Under the pieces are notes generated by a model, which saw only the letters and a program-made list of their open reading frames with translations, did not search any database and was not told the DNA's origin. Below, piece after piece: positions 6,390 through 14,147 of a stretch of 28,445 nucleotides of DNA. The DNA comes from a virus: positions 1-28,445 of the IMG/VR virus record IMGVR_UViG_3300020183_002263; one strand, written 5' to 3'. Positions within the stretch are counted from its first letter, which is position 1. Every line of letters begins with the position of its first letter. Both the position numbers and the translations under genes were made by a program.

Positions 6390-8823
6390 ACCTGATGTTG
6401 GCCCCGGTGGCCTGCCTATAGAAGTGGTGCAGCGCCTTGTAGCTGAGGCGCAAAACACGCCTGTGGATCTCATTGATCTGCCTGACAACCCTAACGTGCT
6501 CCAGATGGAAGACGGGAGTGCGATTGTGGGTGATATCATGGACGAAGGTCCCATGATTGACGTGCCGTTTGACGGCAACTTGGCTGATGTGATCGACGAT
6601 GGCGACCTTGGGCGCATTGCGTCTGAGTTGGTTGGCCGGATTGAGGACGATTTGGCGTCTCGTGAGGAGTGGGAAGAGACGTATCGCGAAGGTCTGAACT
6701 ATTTGGGCATGAAGTATGAAGAGCGCACGGAGCCTTTTGAGGGGTCGAGTGGCGTTGTTCACCCTGTTCTGGCCGAGTCTGTGACGCAGTTTCAGGCTCA
6801 GGCATACAGGGAGTTGCTTCCTGCTGGCGGTCCCGTGCGTGTGGACGTGGTAGGGGCTCAAAACGAGCAGCTTATGAAGCAGGCTGAGCGCGTCAAGGAG
6901 TACATGAACTACCAGATCACCTACGAGATGGAGGAGTATGATCCTGAGATGGATCAGATGCTCTTTTATCTGCCGATTGTGGGATCGACGTTCAAAAAAG
7001 TATACTTCGACCCGCTCAAGAACCGCGCGATGAGCAAGTTTGTCCACGCGGAAGACCTGATCGTGCCCTATGGCGCGACGGATTTGGTCACTGCGTCGCG
7101 GATTACGCACCGTATCGTGATGGATGCGAACGAAATCCGCAAACTTCAGCTTGCCGGGTTCTATAAGGACGTGGATCTGCCGACTTCGACCTATCCTGAT
7201 GTGGATATGACGGGGGTAAAGGAGGCTGTGGACGACATTCAGGGCGTTTTGCCGGGTAATGCGTCCACTGACCTTACTATTTACGAGGTTCACACCGATC
7301 TAGATCTCCCCGGCTTCGAAGATATTGACGAAAATGGTGAAGAAACAGGCCTGAAGCTACCTTACATCATCACGATCCTGAAGGAGACCAACAAGGTCCT
7401 CGCGGTGAGGCGGAATTACGAGGAAACTGACCCTCTGCGGCGTCAGAACCAGTATTTCGTCCACTACAAGTTCCTTCCCGGCCTTGGTTTCTACGGCTTG
7501 GGCCTGACGCACATGATTGGTGGCCTTGCAAAGGCCTCCACGTCGCTTCTGAGGCAGCTTATCGACGCTGGAACGCTGTCTAACCTTCCCGGCGGCTTCA
7601 AGGCGAAGGGTGCTCGCATTGCGCAGGACGACTCGCCGATCCAACCCGGTGAGTTCAGGGATATCGACATCCCGAGCGGCGATCTGCGTGGCGCTCTGAT
7701 GCCTCTGCCGTTCAAGGAGCCCTCTGCGACGCTCTATAATCTGCTTGGCACGCTTGTAGATGCTGGGCGGCGCTTTGCGGCCATGGCTGACATGAAGATC
7801 GGCGAAATGGGCGGCGAGACGCCTGTCGGCACGACCATGGCGATCATGGAGCGTGGCACGAAGGTGATGTCGGCCATCCACAAGCGCCTGCATTACTCGC
7901 AGAAGATCGAGTTCAAGCTGCTTGCCCGAATCTTCTCGAAGACGCTTGAGCCCTATCCCTACATACCTTCGACGGAAGTGGGACCGGAGATCAAGGCGTC
8001 CGACTTTGACGGCAGGGTTGATGTTCTGCCGGTCAGCGACCCGAACATCTTTTCGATGGCGCAACGGATCGCTCTGGCGCAAACGCAGTTGCAGCTTGTG
8101 CAGTCCAATCCGCAGATTCATGGGGGTCCGCAGGGCCTCTACATGGCCTACAGGAAGATGTACGAGGCGCTTGGCGTCAGCAACATCGACTCGATCCTTC
8201 CGCCTCCTCCGAGGCCGCAGCCGATGAACCCGGCGAAGGAGAATCAGATGGCGCTTCAGGGTGGGATGCTTCAAGCGTTCCCGCAACAGGACCATCAGGC
8301 CCACATGGCGGCGCATTTGGCGATGATGTCCACGCCTGCCGCTCAGATTAACCCGGCTGTGGTCGCGTCTTTGCAGGGGCACATTCAGGAGCACATTGGG
8401 ATGCTTGCCGAGGGCATCGCGCAACAGCAGGTTCTGTCGAAGTTGCCGCCTGAGATGGCTCAGAACCAGCAGGCTATGCCTATAATCCAAGCCGAGATTG
8501 AGCGCGCTGCGGCAAAGATCATTGCGCAGCTTACGGAGCAGTTCACGCAGTCTGTGACGCCTGCCCAGCAGCAGGATCCGCTTGTGATGATCCGCCAGCA
8601 GGAACTGGCGATCAAGGAACAGCAGATCCAGCAGAATGCGCAGACAGAAGCGATGAAGATGGCCGCGAACGCGGACAAGGAGCGCAACAAGGTGCTCATT
8701 GCTCAGCAGCGCATTGACCAGCAAGATGAGGCGACGCAGGAAAGAGCTAGTGTCGCCCGTGAGCGCATTGACGCGCAGAGGGACATTGCGATGATGAACG
8801 CAAGGATGAGGGGGACACGCTGA
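6379..8823 (+). CDS. Portal protein
   Basis: This 814-residue protein is the dodecameric ring at the capsid vertex through which DNA is packaged and ejected. It resembles the long (P22-like) podovirus portal group. The N-terminal region has REEWEETYREGLNYLG and a GSSGVVHPVLAESVTQFQ segment typical of the family. The stem/wing core spans roughly residues 90-600, with SEYVIPS-like positions replaced by HAEDLIVPYGATD and the conserved PVGTTMAIME helix. The last ~180 residues are Gln/Ala/Met-rich and predicted coiled coil, fitting a helical barrel pointing into the capsid. GGGAG at 6367-6371 supports ATG 6379. It lies downstream of TerL and upstream of the scaffold and capsid genes. I am confident of the function, less so of the exact subfamily. 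Confidence 0.92.
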   Translation: MAIEPDVGPGGLPIEVVQRLVAEAQNTPVDLIDLPDNPNVLQMEDGSAIVGDIMDEGPMIDVPFDGNLADVIDDGDLGRIASELVGRIEDDLASREEWEETYREGLNYLGMKYEERTEPFEGSSGVVHPVLAESVTQFQAQAYRELLPAGGPVRVDVVGAQNEQLMKQAERVKEYMNYQITYEMEEYDPEMDQMLFYLPIVGSTFKKVYFDPLKNRAMSKFVHAEDLIVPYGATDLVTASRITHRIVMDANEIRKLQLAGFYKDVDLPTSTYPDVDMTGVKEAVDDIQGVLPGNASTDLTIYEVHTDLDLPGFEDIDENGEETGLKLPYIITILKETNKVLAVRRNYEETDPLRRQNQYFVHYKFLPGLGFYGLGLTHMIGGLAKASTSLLRQLIDAGTLSNLPGGFKAKGARIAQDDSPIQPGEFRDIDIPSGDLRGALMPLPFKEPSATLYNLLGTLVDAGRRFAAMADMKIGEMGGETPVGTTMAIMERGTKVMSAIHKRLHYSQKIEFKLLARIFSKTLEPYPYIPSTEVGPEIKASDFDGRVDVLPVSDPNIFSMAQRIALAQTQLQLVQSNPQIHGGPQGLYMAYRKMYEALGVSNIDSILPPPPRPQPMNPAKENQMALQGGMLQAFPQQDHQAHMAAHLAMMSTPAAQINPAVVASLQGHIQEHIGMLAEGIAQQQVLSKLPPEMAQNQQAMPIIQAEIERAAAKIIAQLTEQFTQSVTPAQQQDPLVMIRQQELAIKEQQIQQNAQTEAMKMAANADKERNKVLIAQQRIDQQDEATQERASVARERIDAQRDIAMMNARMRGTR

Positions 8824-8883
8824 TGGTTTCATCTGTACGGGCGCAAATGATTTCCGCCATTCAACAGGAGAAAATGGAAAGAA

Positions 8884-9165
8884 ATGCCACTGAAGAAGGG
8901 ATCAAGTCAGAAGACGATCAGCAGCAACATCAGCAAGCTGAAGTCGGAGGGGTATCCGCAGGAGCAGTCAGTAGCGATAGCTCTGTCGAAGGCGGGGAAG
9001 TCAAAGTCAGATCGCGCGGGCTCAAAGGCGAGTTCATCAGAGACGACCCGGCAACCCCCGAAAATGAAGCGTGGACGACCAAACCCGCAAAAGATAATGG
9101 GCGGCGGGATCGTAAAAAGGTTTAGTAAAATCGCCAAACCGCAAAGGTTTGAGGGCGTATTGTAA
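8884..9165 (+). CDS. Small DUF6496-like protein (93 aa)
   Basis: The N-terminus, starting [19 protein letters not shown] and followed by [17 protein letters not shown], matches a short family I remember as DUF6496, common in bacteria and aquatic phages, with no known function. The C-terminus ends [21 protein letters not shown]-like, another tail common in marine phage small proteins. The protein is strongly basic with a Ser/Lys linker between. A competing frame (ATG 8823, 100 aa, TGATG overlap with the portal) covers the same DNA but its sequence resembles nothing. The start at 8884 is preceded by GGAAAG at close spacing. The 60 bases between portal stop and this start hold no other convincing gene. 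Confidence 0.75.
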   Translation: MPLKKGSSQKTISSNISKLKSEGYPQEQSVAIALSKAGKSKSDRAGSKASSSETTRQPPKMKRGRPNPQKIMGGGIVKRFSKIAKPQRFEGVL

Positions 9166-9190
9166 AACGCTCCATACCTTCTTGCATTCT

Positions 9191-9217
9191 CCGCAAGTTT
9201 GTATAGTTTGCTTGCGG
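9191..9217 (+). repeat. Small hairpin in a 62-base intergenic gap
   Basis: CCGCAAG (9191-9197) pairs with CTTGCGG (9211-9217) around a 13-base loop containing TATAGT. The 3' arm runs directly into GGGGGA, the ribosome binding site of the gene at 9228. There is no U-tract, so it is unlikely to be a terminator. It could modulate translation of the next gene. Pairing is seen; function is not known. Confidence 0.4.
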
Positions 9218-9227
9218 GGGATGTATC

Positions 9228-9425
9228 ATGGATGCCGTAAATCTTGCTCAACACTTGCTCAAGTCCTTGCGTGAGCGCAAGGAGCGCATGGGCGAAGCTC
9301 TTCTGAACGGGAGCATCGCGACCATGGATGAATATCGTTTCGTAGTGGGTCAAATACGCGGCATGACCTACGCGGAGGATGAAATACGGGCCGCGATGAA
9401 AGGCATGGAAGAGAACGATGACTAA
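9228..9425 (+). CDS. Small helical conserved phage protein (65 aa)
   Basis: The product is short, charged and predicted all-helical, with segments LAQHLLKSLRERKERMGEAL and DEYRFVVGQIRGMTYAEDEI. I recall similar ~65-90-residue proteins between portal and scaffold in marine podoviruses, without known function. GGGGGA lies about 6 bases upstream of ATG 9228, a strong ribosome binding site. Its stop lies inside the start of the co-chaperonin gene (8-base overlap). No Cys and no membrane segment are present. Confidence 0.75.
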   Translation: MDAVNLAQHLLKSLRERKERMGEALLNGSIATMDEYRFVVGQIRGMTYAEDEIRAAMKGMEENDD

Positions 9426-9903
9426 GAAGCTCTTCGTTCCGGATCACGTTGCGCGGGAGATGGCAAAGCGTGAAGCAGGGGTAAGCAGACCGTTAAATCT
9501 TGCCCTTGGCATTGAAGAAGAAGAAGAAAACAAGAATGAAAGCGACCCGTCCAAGTTTGATGGGTCGGTGATCGACCGCCTTCCGCAGCCTACGGGATAC
9601 CGGCTGCTCATCATTCCGTACTATCCGCCAGAGAAGACCAAGGGGGGTGTTTATCTTCCTGACGCTACGCGCGAGCGAGAAGCCTTTGCGACTGTAGCAG
9701 CCTATGTCATCCGCCTTGGCCCTGATGCGTACACTGATCAGAAGAAGTTTCCATCTGGCCCATGGTGTAGGGAGAAATCGTGGATACTTATAGGAAGATA
9801 TGCCGGAAATCGGTTCAAAGTTGATGGATTAGAGGTTAGAATCATAAATGATGATAACGTCATCGCAACAATCCTTGACCCGACCGACATTTCTTATGTA
9901 TAA
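9418..9903 (+). CDS. GroES-like (Cpn10) co-chaperonin
   Basis: From about residue 55 the sequence follows the Cpn10 fold: PQPTGYRLLIIPYYPPEKTK, a mobile-loop position KTKGGVYLPDATRERE (73-88) like the bacterial GGIxLP loop, then AYVIRLGPDAY, and GNRFKVDGLEVRIINDDNVIA. Cpn10 caps the GroEL chamber. Phage versions (e.g. T4 gp31, by analogy) replace host GroES to fold capsid protein. Residues 1-50 form an acidic extension not usual in bacterial GroES. The ~20-residue insertion around KKFPSGPWCREK lies in the core, as in other phage homologues. It sits just upstream of the scaffold and capsid genes, consistent with a capsid-folding role. It overlaps the previous gene by 8 bases. Confidence 0.88.
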   Translation: MTKKLFVPDHVAREMAKREAGVSRPLNLALGIEEEEENKNESDPSKFDGSVIDRLPQPTGYRLLIIPYYPPEKTKGGVYLPDATREREAFATVAAYVIRLGPDAYTDQKKFPSGPWCREKSWILIGRYAGNRFKVDGLEVRIINDDNVIATILDPTDISYV

Positions 9904-9923
9904 CGTCAACCATGGAGATGAGC

Positions 9924-10814
9924 ATGGCTACTGAAGCTCAAAAATACGAAGAAGAAGAAGACGACGATACCATCGTCGAGATTGAGGATGGCGATGAAAT
10001 CGCTGGTCCCAAATCTGTTCTTGATGATGACGACAGCGAAAACGAGGTTGAACGCTATAGCCGCAAGGTTCAGAAGCGCATCAAAAACCTGACGCAGAAG
10101 CGTCGTCAGGCGATTGATGAAGCGCAAGCTGCTTACCAGTATGCCCAGCAAGTCGCCGCTGAGAACGAGGCAATCAAACGCAAGCTGGCGCAACTCGATC
10201 AAGGCTATGTGACTGAGTATGAGACGCGCGTGACATCGCAGGAGGCTCAAGCCAAGCGCGCGCTTCAGGAGGCCCACGAGGCTAGTGACTATCAGAAGGT
10301 AGCTGATGCTCAATCTGCGCTTGCGCAGATTGCCATCGAGAAAGAGCGCGTGCGGCTTCAGAAAGCTCGCTCAGAGCAGGAGCGTTCGCAGGCCGAGGCT
10401 TATGCTCAACAACAGGTTCAGCGCCAACAGCAGCCGCAGCAACAACAGCCCGCTGCTGACCCGCGCCTTCAGAAATGGCTGGCCAAGAATACTTGGTTCA
10501 ATCAGGATCGTGTGATGACTTCGGCAGCGAAGACCATCCATGAGGACGTTGTGATGGAGGGGTTCGACCCCAACAGCGACGAGTATTATTCGGAAATCGA
10601 CCGGAGACTGCGGAAAGAGATGCCGAATAAGTTTCAGGATCAGCGTAAGCCTGTTTCTTACGTTGCGCCTGCCATCAATGGGCGAACAAATGTTCGCTCC
10701 AAGAATCAACAGATCGAGCTTACGCCGGGGCAAGTTGCGTTTGCCAACAAGATGAGAATACCTCTTGAAAAGTACGCTCAGGAAGTTGCCAAAATCCAGA
10801 ATAGGAAGGACTGA
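9924..10814 (+). CDS. Capsid scaffolding protein
   Basis: The N-terminus is highly acidic (KYEEEEDDDTIVEIEDGDE). A long coiled-coil, Gln/Ala/Glu-rich middle follows (~50-180), then a polyglutamine stretch, then a globular C-terminal part containing KWLAKNTWFNQDRVM and DEYYSEIDRRLRKEMPNKF. This order is typical of podovirus scaffold/capsid-assembly proteins, which fill the procapsid and leave before maturation. It lies between portal and major capsid genes, as expected. Start: ATG 9924 has GGAG at 9914-9917; in-frame ATGs at 9912 and 9918 are alternatives adding up to four residues. Acidic N-terminal domains are also seen on scaffolds of related marine phages. Assignment rests on composition and position. 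Confidence 0.85.
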   Translation: MATEAQKYEEEEDDDTIVEIEDGDEIAGPKSVLDDDDSENEVERYSRKVQKRIKNLTQKRRQAIDEAQAAYQYAQQVAAENEAIKRKLAQLDQGYVTEYETRVTSQEAQAKRALQEAHEASDYQKVADAQSALAQIAIEKERVRLQKARSEQERSQAEAYAQQQVQRQQQPQQQQPAADPRLQKWLAKNTWFNQDRVMTSAAKTIHEDVVMEGFDPNSDEYYSEIDRRLRKEMPNKFQDQRKPVSYVAPAINGRTNVRSKNQQIELTPGQVAFANKMRIPLEKYAQEVAKIQNRKD

Positions 10815-10815
10815 G

Positions 10816-11277
10816 ATGGACCGGACACCACGCGACTCAACTACGCGAGAGCGCCAAGAGCGCAAGATGGAATGGCGTCCCGGCTCTGCTCTGGAAGCAC
10901 CTCCTGCTCCCGTCGGTTTCAAACATCGTTGGATTCGCGAATCGACGATGCAGTTCGACGACAGGACAAACGTTCACAAGAAGCGGCAAGAAGGTTGGGA
11001 ACTGGTGCGCGCAGAAGAATATCCCGACTATATCGGCCCTGTTGTGGATGAAGGACGCAACGCTGGTATCATCGGCGTCGGCGGTTTGGTTCTTGCACGG
11101 ATGCCCGTGGAAATGATCGAACAGCGCAAGCGGCATTATGCCCGTGTCACTCAAAACCAGATGGACGCGGTCGATAATGACTGGATGCGGGACAACAACC
11201 CTCTCATGAAAAAGACAACCCAGCGCAAGTCGAGCGTCTCGTTTGGCTCGCGCCGACCTTCTGATGGAGAAACCTAA
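10816..11277 (+). CDS. Conserved capsid-neighbour protein, unknown function (153 aa)
   Basis: The start is ATG 10816 with AGGAAGGA just upstream. The motif block KHRWIRESTMQFDDRTNV, GWELVRAEEYPDY and GIIGVGGLVLARMPVEM is one I remember from many marine phages, always near the scaffold and capsid genes; no function is established to my knowledge. The C-terminus is basic (KKTTQRKSSVSFGSRRP). The stop overlaps the next ATG (TAATG at 11277). Plausible roles are head completion or minor capsid protein; this is inference from position only. Confidence 0.8.
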   Translation: MDRTPRDSTTRERQERKMEWRPGSALEAPPAPVGFKHRWIRESTMQFDDRTNVHKKRQEGWELVRAEEYPDYIGPVVDEGRNAGIIGVGGLVLARMPVEMIEQRKRHYARVTQNQMDAVDNDWMRDNNPLMKKTTQRKSSVSFGSRRPSDGET

Positions 11278-11867
11278 TGGCTAACCAAGATGCTGCCTTT
11301 GGTCTTCGTCCTGTCCGTATGCTGAACGGCTCGCCGTTCTCGAATGCTCAGAACCGCTATCGGATCGCTGCCAACTACAGCACTGCTATTTTTCAGGGTG
11401 ATCTTGTTCGCCTTGTGACTGGCGGTACTGTGGAGCGTTTCACTGCAACCAGCACCGCTGGTTTCATTGCTGGCGTGTTCAACGGGTGCTTCTACACGGA
11501 CCCGACGACCCAAAAACCGACTTTCAGGAACTCGTATCCGGGCACTATCAACGCGAGCGATATCATTGCTTACGTTATTGATGCTCCGGAAACTGTTTTT
11601 GAGATTCAAGCGGATGAAGCCTTCCCGGTCGCTGACCTGTTTGGCAACTTCCAAATCATCGATCAGAACCCTGTTGGCGACACCAACAGCGGCATTTCGC
11701 GTGTTGAACTCGATGTCTCGACTGGCGCATCGACCATCACGCTGCCGATCAAGGCTATCGACATCTCGCAAGATCCTGAAAACAACGATGTTGCGTCGTC
11801 GAATACCAATGTTCTGGTCATCATCAACAACCATGCGTACCGCGCCGGTACGAATGGCTTCGTTTAA
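11277..11867 (+). CDS. Capsid-associated structural protein (196 aa)
   Basis: It begins MANQDAAFGLRPVRMLNGSP, a start I recall from a family found directly before the major capsid gene in marine phages. The remainder is beta-rich: YSTAIFQGDLVRLVTGGTVE, a TSTAGFIAGVFNGCFYTD segment, and a C-terminal VLVIINNHAYR. This looks like a head-decoration or minor capsid protein. It is joined to the upstream gene by TAATG and followed by the capsid gene after 13 bases. No enzyme motif is visible. Confidence that it is virion structural is good; the exact role is not determined. Confidence 0.8.
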   Translation: MANQDAAFGLRPVRMLNGSPFSNAQNRYRIAANYSTAIFQGDLVRLVTGGTVERFTATSTAGFIAGVFNGCFYTDPTTQKPTFRNSYPGTINASDIIAYVIDAPETVFEIQADEAFPVADLFGNFQIIDQNPVGDTNSGISRVELDVSTGASTITLPIKAIDISQDPENNDVASSNTNVLVIINNHAYRAGTNGFV

Positions 11868-11880
11868 GGAGGGCTGAACT

Positions 11881-12792
11881 ATGGCGATTTCTCGCTCTCA
11901 ACTCCAAAAAGAGCTTGAGCCCGGCCTAAACGCCCTCTTTGGGATGGAGTATGCCCGTTACGAGAACGAGCATGCCGAAATCTTCGAAACCGAGTCGTCA
12001 GACCGTGCATTCGAAGAAGAGGTTATGCTCGTCGGTTTCGGCAATGCTTCGACCAAGCAGGAAGGCGCTGGCGTCCAGTTTGATACGGCTAACGAAGCCT
12101 ACACGGCTCGTTATACGCATGAGACTATCGCTCTCGCCTTCGCGCTTACCGAAGAGGCCGTTGAGGATAACCTCTATGATCGCCTTGGCGCTCGCTATAC
12201 CCGTGCTCTCGCGCGGTCCATGGCGCACACCAAGCAGATCAAGGCGGCTGCTGTTCTCAACAATGGCTTCTCGTCCAGCTTCCCGGGCGGTGACGGCAAA
12301 GCTCTGCTGACCACCGATCACCCGCTTGCTGGCGGAGGCACATTCGCGAACGAGCCCACCACTGCTGCTGACCTCAACGAAACGTCGCTTGAGAATGCTC
12401 TCATCGACATCTCGACCTTCGTTGACGAGCGTAACATGATCCTTGCCCTCCGTGGCATGAAGCTCATTGTTCCGCCGCAGCTTCAGTTTGTGGCTGATCG
12501 CCTTCTGGAATCGACCCTGCGTGTGGGTACCGCTGACAATGATGTCAACGCAATCCGCAACATGGGGATGCTTCCGCAGGGCTATACGGTCAACCACTTC
12601 CTGACCGATCCGGACGCGTTCTTCATCAAGACCGACGCGCCGAACGGCTTCAAGCACTTCGAGCGCGCTCCGCTCCGAACTGCAATGGAAGCGGATTTTG
12701 ACACGGGGAACATGCGCTACAAGGCGCGTGAACGTTACAGCTTCGGGTTTTCAGATCCCCGTTGCGTCTACGGCTCCGAAGGCGCTGCGTAA
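11881..12792 (+). CDS. Major capsid protein
   Basis: The 303-residue product has the features of an HK97-fold shell protein of the Mu-gpT/N4-like head subunit type. An N-terminal helical arm (SRSQLQKELEPGLNALFG) is followed by an E-loop region with TARYTHETIALAFALTEEA. Then come DHPLAGGGTFANEP and the A-domain stretch MKLIVPPQLQFVADRLLEST, and a C-terminal RYKARERYSFGFSDPR. It has the best ribosome binding site in the window (AAGGAGGG, 11867-11874) and is immediately followed by a rho-independent terminator, as expected for the most highly expressed gene. It is preceded by the scaffold and capsid-associated genes. Low Cys content and length are normal. Confidence 0.92.
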   Translation: MAISRSQLQKELEPGLNALFGMEYARYENEHAEIFETESSDRAFEEEVMLVGFGNASTKQEGAGVQFDTANEAYTARYTHETIALAFALTEEAVEDNLYDRLGARYTRALARSMAHTKQIKAAAVLNNGFSSSFPGGDGKALLTTDHPLAGGGTFANEPTTAADLNETSLENALIDISTFVDERNMILALRGMKLIVPPQLQFVADRLLESTLRVGTADNDVNAIRNMGMLPQGYTVNHFLTDPDAFFIKTDAPNGFKHFERAPLRTAMEADFDTGNMRYKARERYSFGFSDPRCVYGSEGAA

Positions 12793-12810
12793 GCGTTGTC
12801 AAATTAAGGG

Positions 12811-12840
12811 AAGGGGCCGCTCTGCGGCCCTTTCTTTTTT
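12811..12840 (+). terminator. Rho-independent terminator after capsid gene
   Basis: GGGCCGC (12814-12820), loop TCT, GCGGCCC (12824-12830) form a perfect 7-bp GC stem. It is extended by a G-T wobble and two A-T pairs, and is followed by TTTCTTTTTT. This is the clearest terminator in the window. It lies 18 bases after the capsid stop and probably limits readthrough into the tail genes or sets the capsid mRNA end. Confidence 0.9.
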
Positions 12841-12917
12841 GCCATTTGTTCTGTATGCTTCCAGCATCCTGACAGACCGCATGGTGCGGCTGACATTGGC
12901 CACGACAGGAGACACAC
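12841..12917 (+). other. 77-base intergenic leader after the terminator
   Basis: The stretch between the terminator and the next gene holds a small hairpin CCGCA-TGG-TGCGG (12877-12889) and a TATGCT hexamer (12854-12859) that could be a -10 element. No -35 hexamer at normal spacing is convincing. It ends in CAGGAG (12908-12913), the ribosome binding site of the gene at 12918. A promoter restarting transcription here would make sense but is not demonstrated. Confidence 0.35.
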
Positions 12918-13385
12918 ATGGCTACTACAACCTTTCAGGGTGTTGTCCGCTCGTATAGCGGCAAGCCCAAGGGGACCGTTGTCCCCGGCGTGATGATCCA
13001 ATCCGTTCGTTTCTCATGCAGCCCGACCGCGACTGCTGCTACAAATGTTCGCATTGGCGCTTCCGCCACGAGCGGCAAGACACTTGTTCTGCCTGCCGGA
13101 TGCGTTCCCATTGAAATTATCAGCATCGGCACGACTTCGACCACGAGCGGTACGGTTGACATCGGCGGCACCCCTGTTGGAACGTCGAACGACGCTGACG
13201 GCCTCTTCAATGAGGTTTCCGCTGGCACCAAAGGTTCGATCAAGGGCGCGAACGGCGCTCTCGTACTTGCTGCTGGTCTTGCGGCTGACACTACTGTCAC
13301 CGCAAGCCGTGGTGCAGTGACGCCTGCCGCTGGTACGTTCACAGGCATCCTCGTCTATGCAATGCCGGATAATGGTGAAGAATAA
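12918..13385 (+). CDS. Small virion structural protein (155 aa)
   Basis: The product is Gly/Ala/Ser/Thr/Val-rich and predicted nearly all-beta, starting MATTTFQGVVRSYSGKPKG. Notable segments are NVRIGASATSGKTLVLPAGC and FTGILVYAMPDNGEE. I recall similar proteins right after the capsid gene in marine podoviruses; a capsid decoration or spike role is plausible but unproven. CAGGAG precedes the ATG at good spacing. It is joined to the next gene by TAATG (13383-13387). No signal peptide. Confidence 0.75.
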   Translation: MATTTFQGVVRSYSGKPKGTVVPGVMIQSVRFSCSPTATAATNVRIGASATSGKTLVLPAGCVPIEIISIGTTSTTSGTVDIGGTPVGTSNDADGLFNEVSAGTKGSIKGANGALVLAAGLAADTTVTASRGAVTPAAGTFTGILVYAMPDNGEE

Positions 13386-13663
13386 TGTCAACGCCCGTCT
13401 TTACTAAGACGGCCACAGGTGACGGGACTGTCTATGATAGCCCCGTCCGTGTGCGGCAGATCTACGTCCACACGGCAACGAGTGGCAGTCCTGCGCTGAC
13501 GTTGCACGATAGTTCATCTGCAACCACGGTGTCGCTGCTGACGCTTTCGTTCACTGCGAATGAAACGTCGAACATCAACATCCCTGACAACGGGATTCGC
13601 TTTACGCAGAAGCTCTATGCCGATCTTACGAGCATGAAGCGCGTAACGTTTTTCCTGTCATAG
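13385..13663 (+). CDS. Small virion structural protein (92 aa)
   Basis: This is a short beta-rich protein: MSTPVFTKTATGDGTVYDSP, then QIYVHTATSGSPALTLHDSS, ending MKRVTFFLS. It looks like a single compact beta-sandwich, as found in phage head or neck accessory proteins. I do not recognise a named family. It overlaps the previous stop (TAATG). Bases 13393-13489 of this gene (codons ~4-35) are repeated 333 bases downstream inside the following broken gene, so this copy is probably the donor. Confidence 0.75.
   Translation: MSTPVFTKTATGDGTVYDSPVRVRQIYVHTATSGSPALTLHDSSSATTVSLLTLSFTANETSNINIPDNGIRFTQKLYADLTSMKRVTFFLS
13393..13489 (+). repeat. 97-bp duplicated segment, copy 1 (intact gene)
   Basis: Bases 13393-13489 match 13726-13822 with three substitutions in 97 positions: T to C in the TTTAC-TAAG region, and two G to A changes that would alter Val to Ile and Val to Met. 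The copy is in frame with the gene at 13385. Confidence 0.92.
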
Positions 13664-13670
13664 GTGTTGC

Positions 13671-13871
13671 ATGTCGTCAGGCTCTGTCATCCGTTCCATC
13701 ACGCAAGTAGGAACGTCGGAGCCTTGCCCGTCTTTACCAAGACGGCCACAGGTGACGGGACTATCTATGATAGCCCCGTCCGTATGCGGCAGATCTACGT
13801 CCACACGGCAACGAGTGGCAGTTGCCGCTACCTTTGAAGGTGTGTTGGTGCAAAACCAAGGGAGCCTGTGA
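13671..13871 (+). pseudogene. Broken gene with out-of-frame insertion of neighbour sequence
   Basis: A 66-residue frame starts MSSGSVIRSITQVGTSEP, which resembles the N-terminus of a longer phage structural protein as I remember it, and ends VAVAATFEGVLVQNQGSL, which also looks like a genuine beta-rich C-terminus. Between them (13726-13822) lies a 97-bp near-copy of the previous gene, read here in a frame different from the donor's. 97 is not a multiple of three. The donor frame is open within the copy (PVFTKTATGDGTIYDSP) but stops at 13835-13837 and has no normal start. The simplest reading is that recombination replaced the middle of a third structural gene. A short novel peptide could still be made: there is an ATG at 13671 but only weak ribosome binding. 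Confidence 0.55.
13726..13822 (+). repeat. 97-bp duplicated segment, copy 2 (broken gene)
   Basis: This is the second copy of 13393-13489, at an offset of 333 bases with three mismatches. Its low divergence suggests a recent event or continued gene conversion. Both ends fall abruptly in unrelated sequence. Confidence 0.92.
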
Positions 13872-14146
13872 TGTCTAAAGGTGAGATGCCGCCGCGCAAC
13901 AAGAGGAACTTCCGCTCTACCAAGGCTGGAGCGGGGATGACTGAAGCTGGCGTCAAGGCTTACCGGCGCAAGAACCCCGGTAGCAAATTGCAGACTGCGG
14001 TGACTGAGGATAACCCGACTGGCAAGCGCGCAGCGCGCCGAAAGAGCTACTGCGCCCGCTCTGCCGGTCAGATGAAAGATTTCCCTGAAGCAGCGAAAGA
14101 CCCCAATAGTCGCTTGCGTCAGGCCCGTCGCAGATGGAAGTGCTAG
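13871..14146 (+). CDS. Small basic DUF6321-like protein (91 aa)
   Basis: The segment MTEAGVKAYRRKNPGSKLQT, followed by AVTEDNPTGKRAARRKSYCARSAGQ and a C-terminal LRQARRRWKC, matches a family I remember as DUF6321, found in aquatic phages and large viruses, of unknown function. The protein is Arg/Lys-rich with two cysteines near the C-terminal half. ATG 13871 is chosen over GTG 13868 because GGGAG (13860-13864) is 6 bases upstream. The start overlaps the stop of the broken gene. It heads a run of four small basic proteins. Confidence 0.82.
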   Translation: MSKGEMPPRNKRNFRSTKAGAGMTEAGVKAYRRKNPGSKLQTAVTEDNPTGKRAARRKSYCARSAGQMKDFPEAAKDPNSRLRQARRRWKC

Positions 14147-14147
14147 G

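Noticed and set aside
6244-8832. Long antisense open frames (349 and 491 codons) opposite the portal gene
   Set aside because: They have no family resemblance, are rich in Arg/His/Leu as expected for antisense of a biased gene, and lie opposite a well-supported portal.
8823-9125. 100-aa frame coupled to the portal stop (TGATG)
   Set aside because: It overlaps the DUF6496-like frame, whose sequence is recognisable; the 100-aa product is low-complexity Glu/Gln/Ser and resembles nothing I know. Coupling keeps a small chance that it is real.
60-12859. Promoters in the three largest gaps, each with TATGCT or TATAGT (78-83, 9202-9207, 12854-12859)
   Set aside because: Candidate -35 hexamers (TTGACC, TTGCAT, TTGCCA) lie only 9-14 bases away instead of about 17, so spacing is wrong. 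The shared hexamer is noted but not enough to call promoters.
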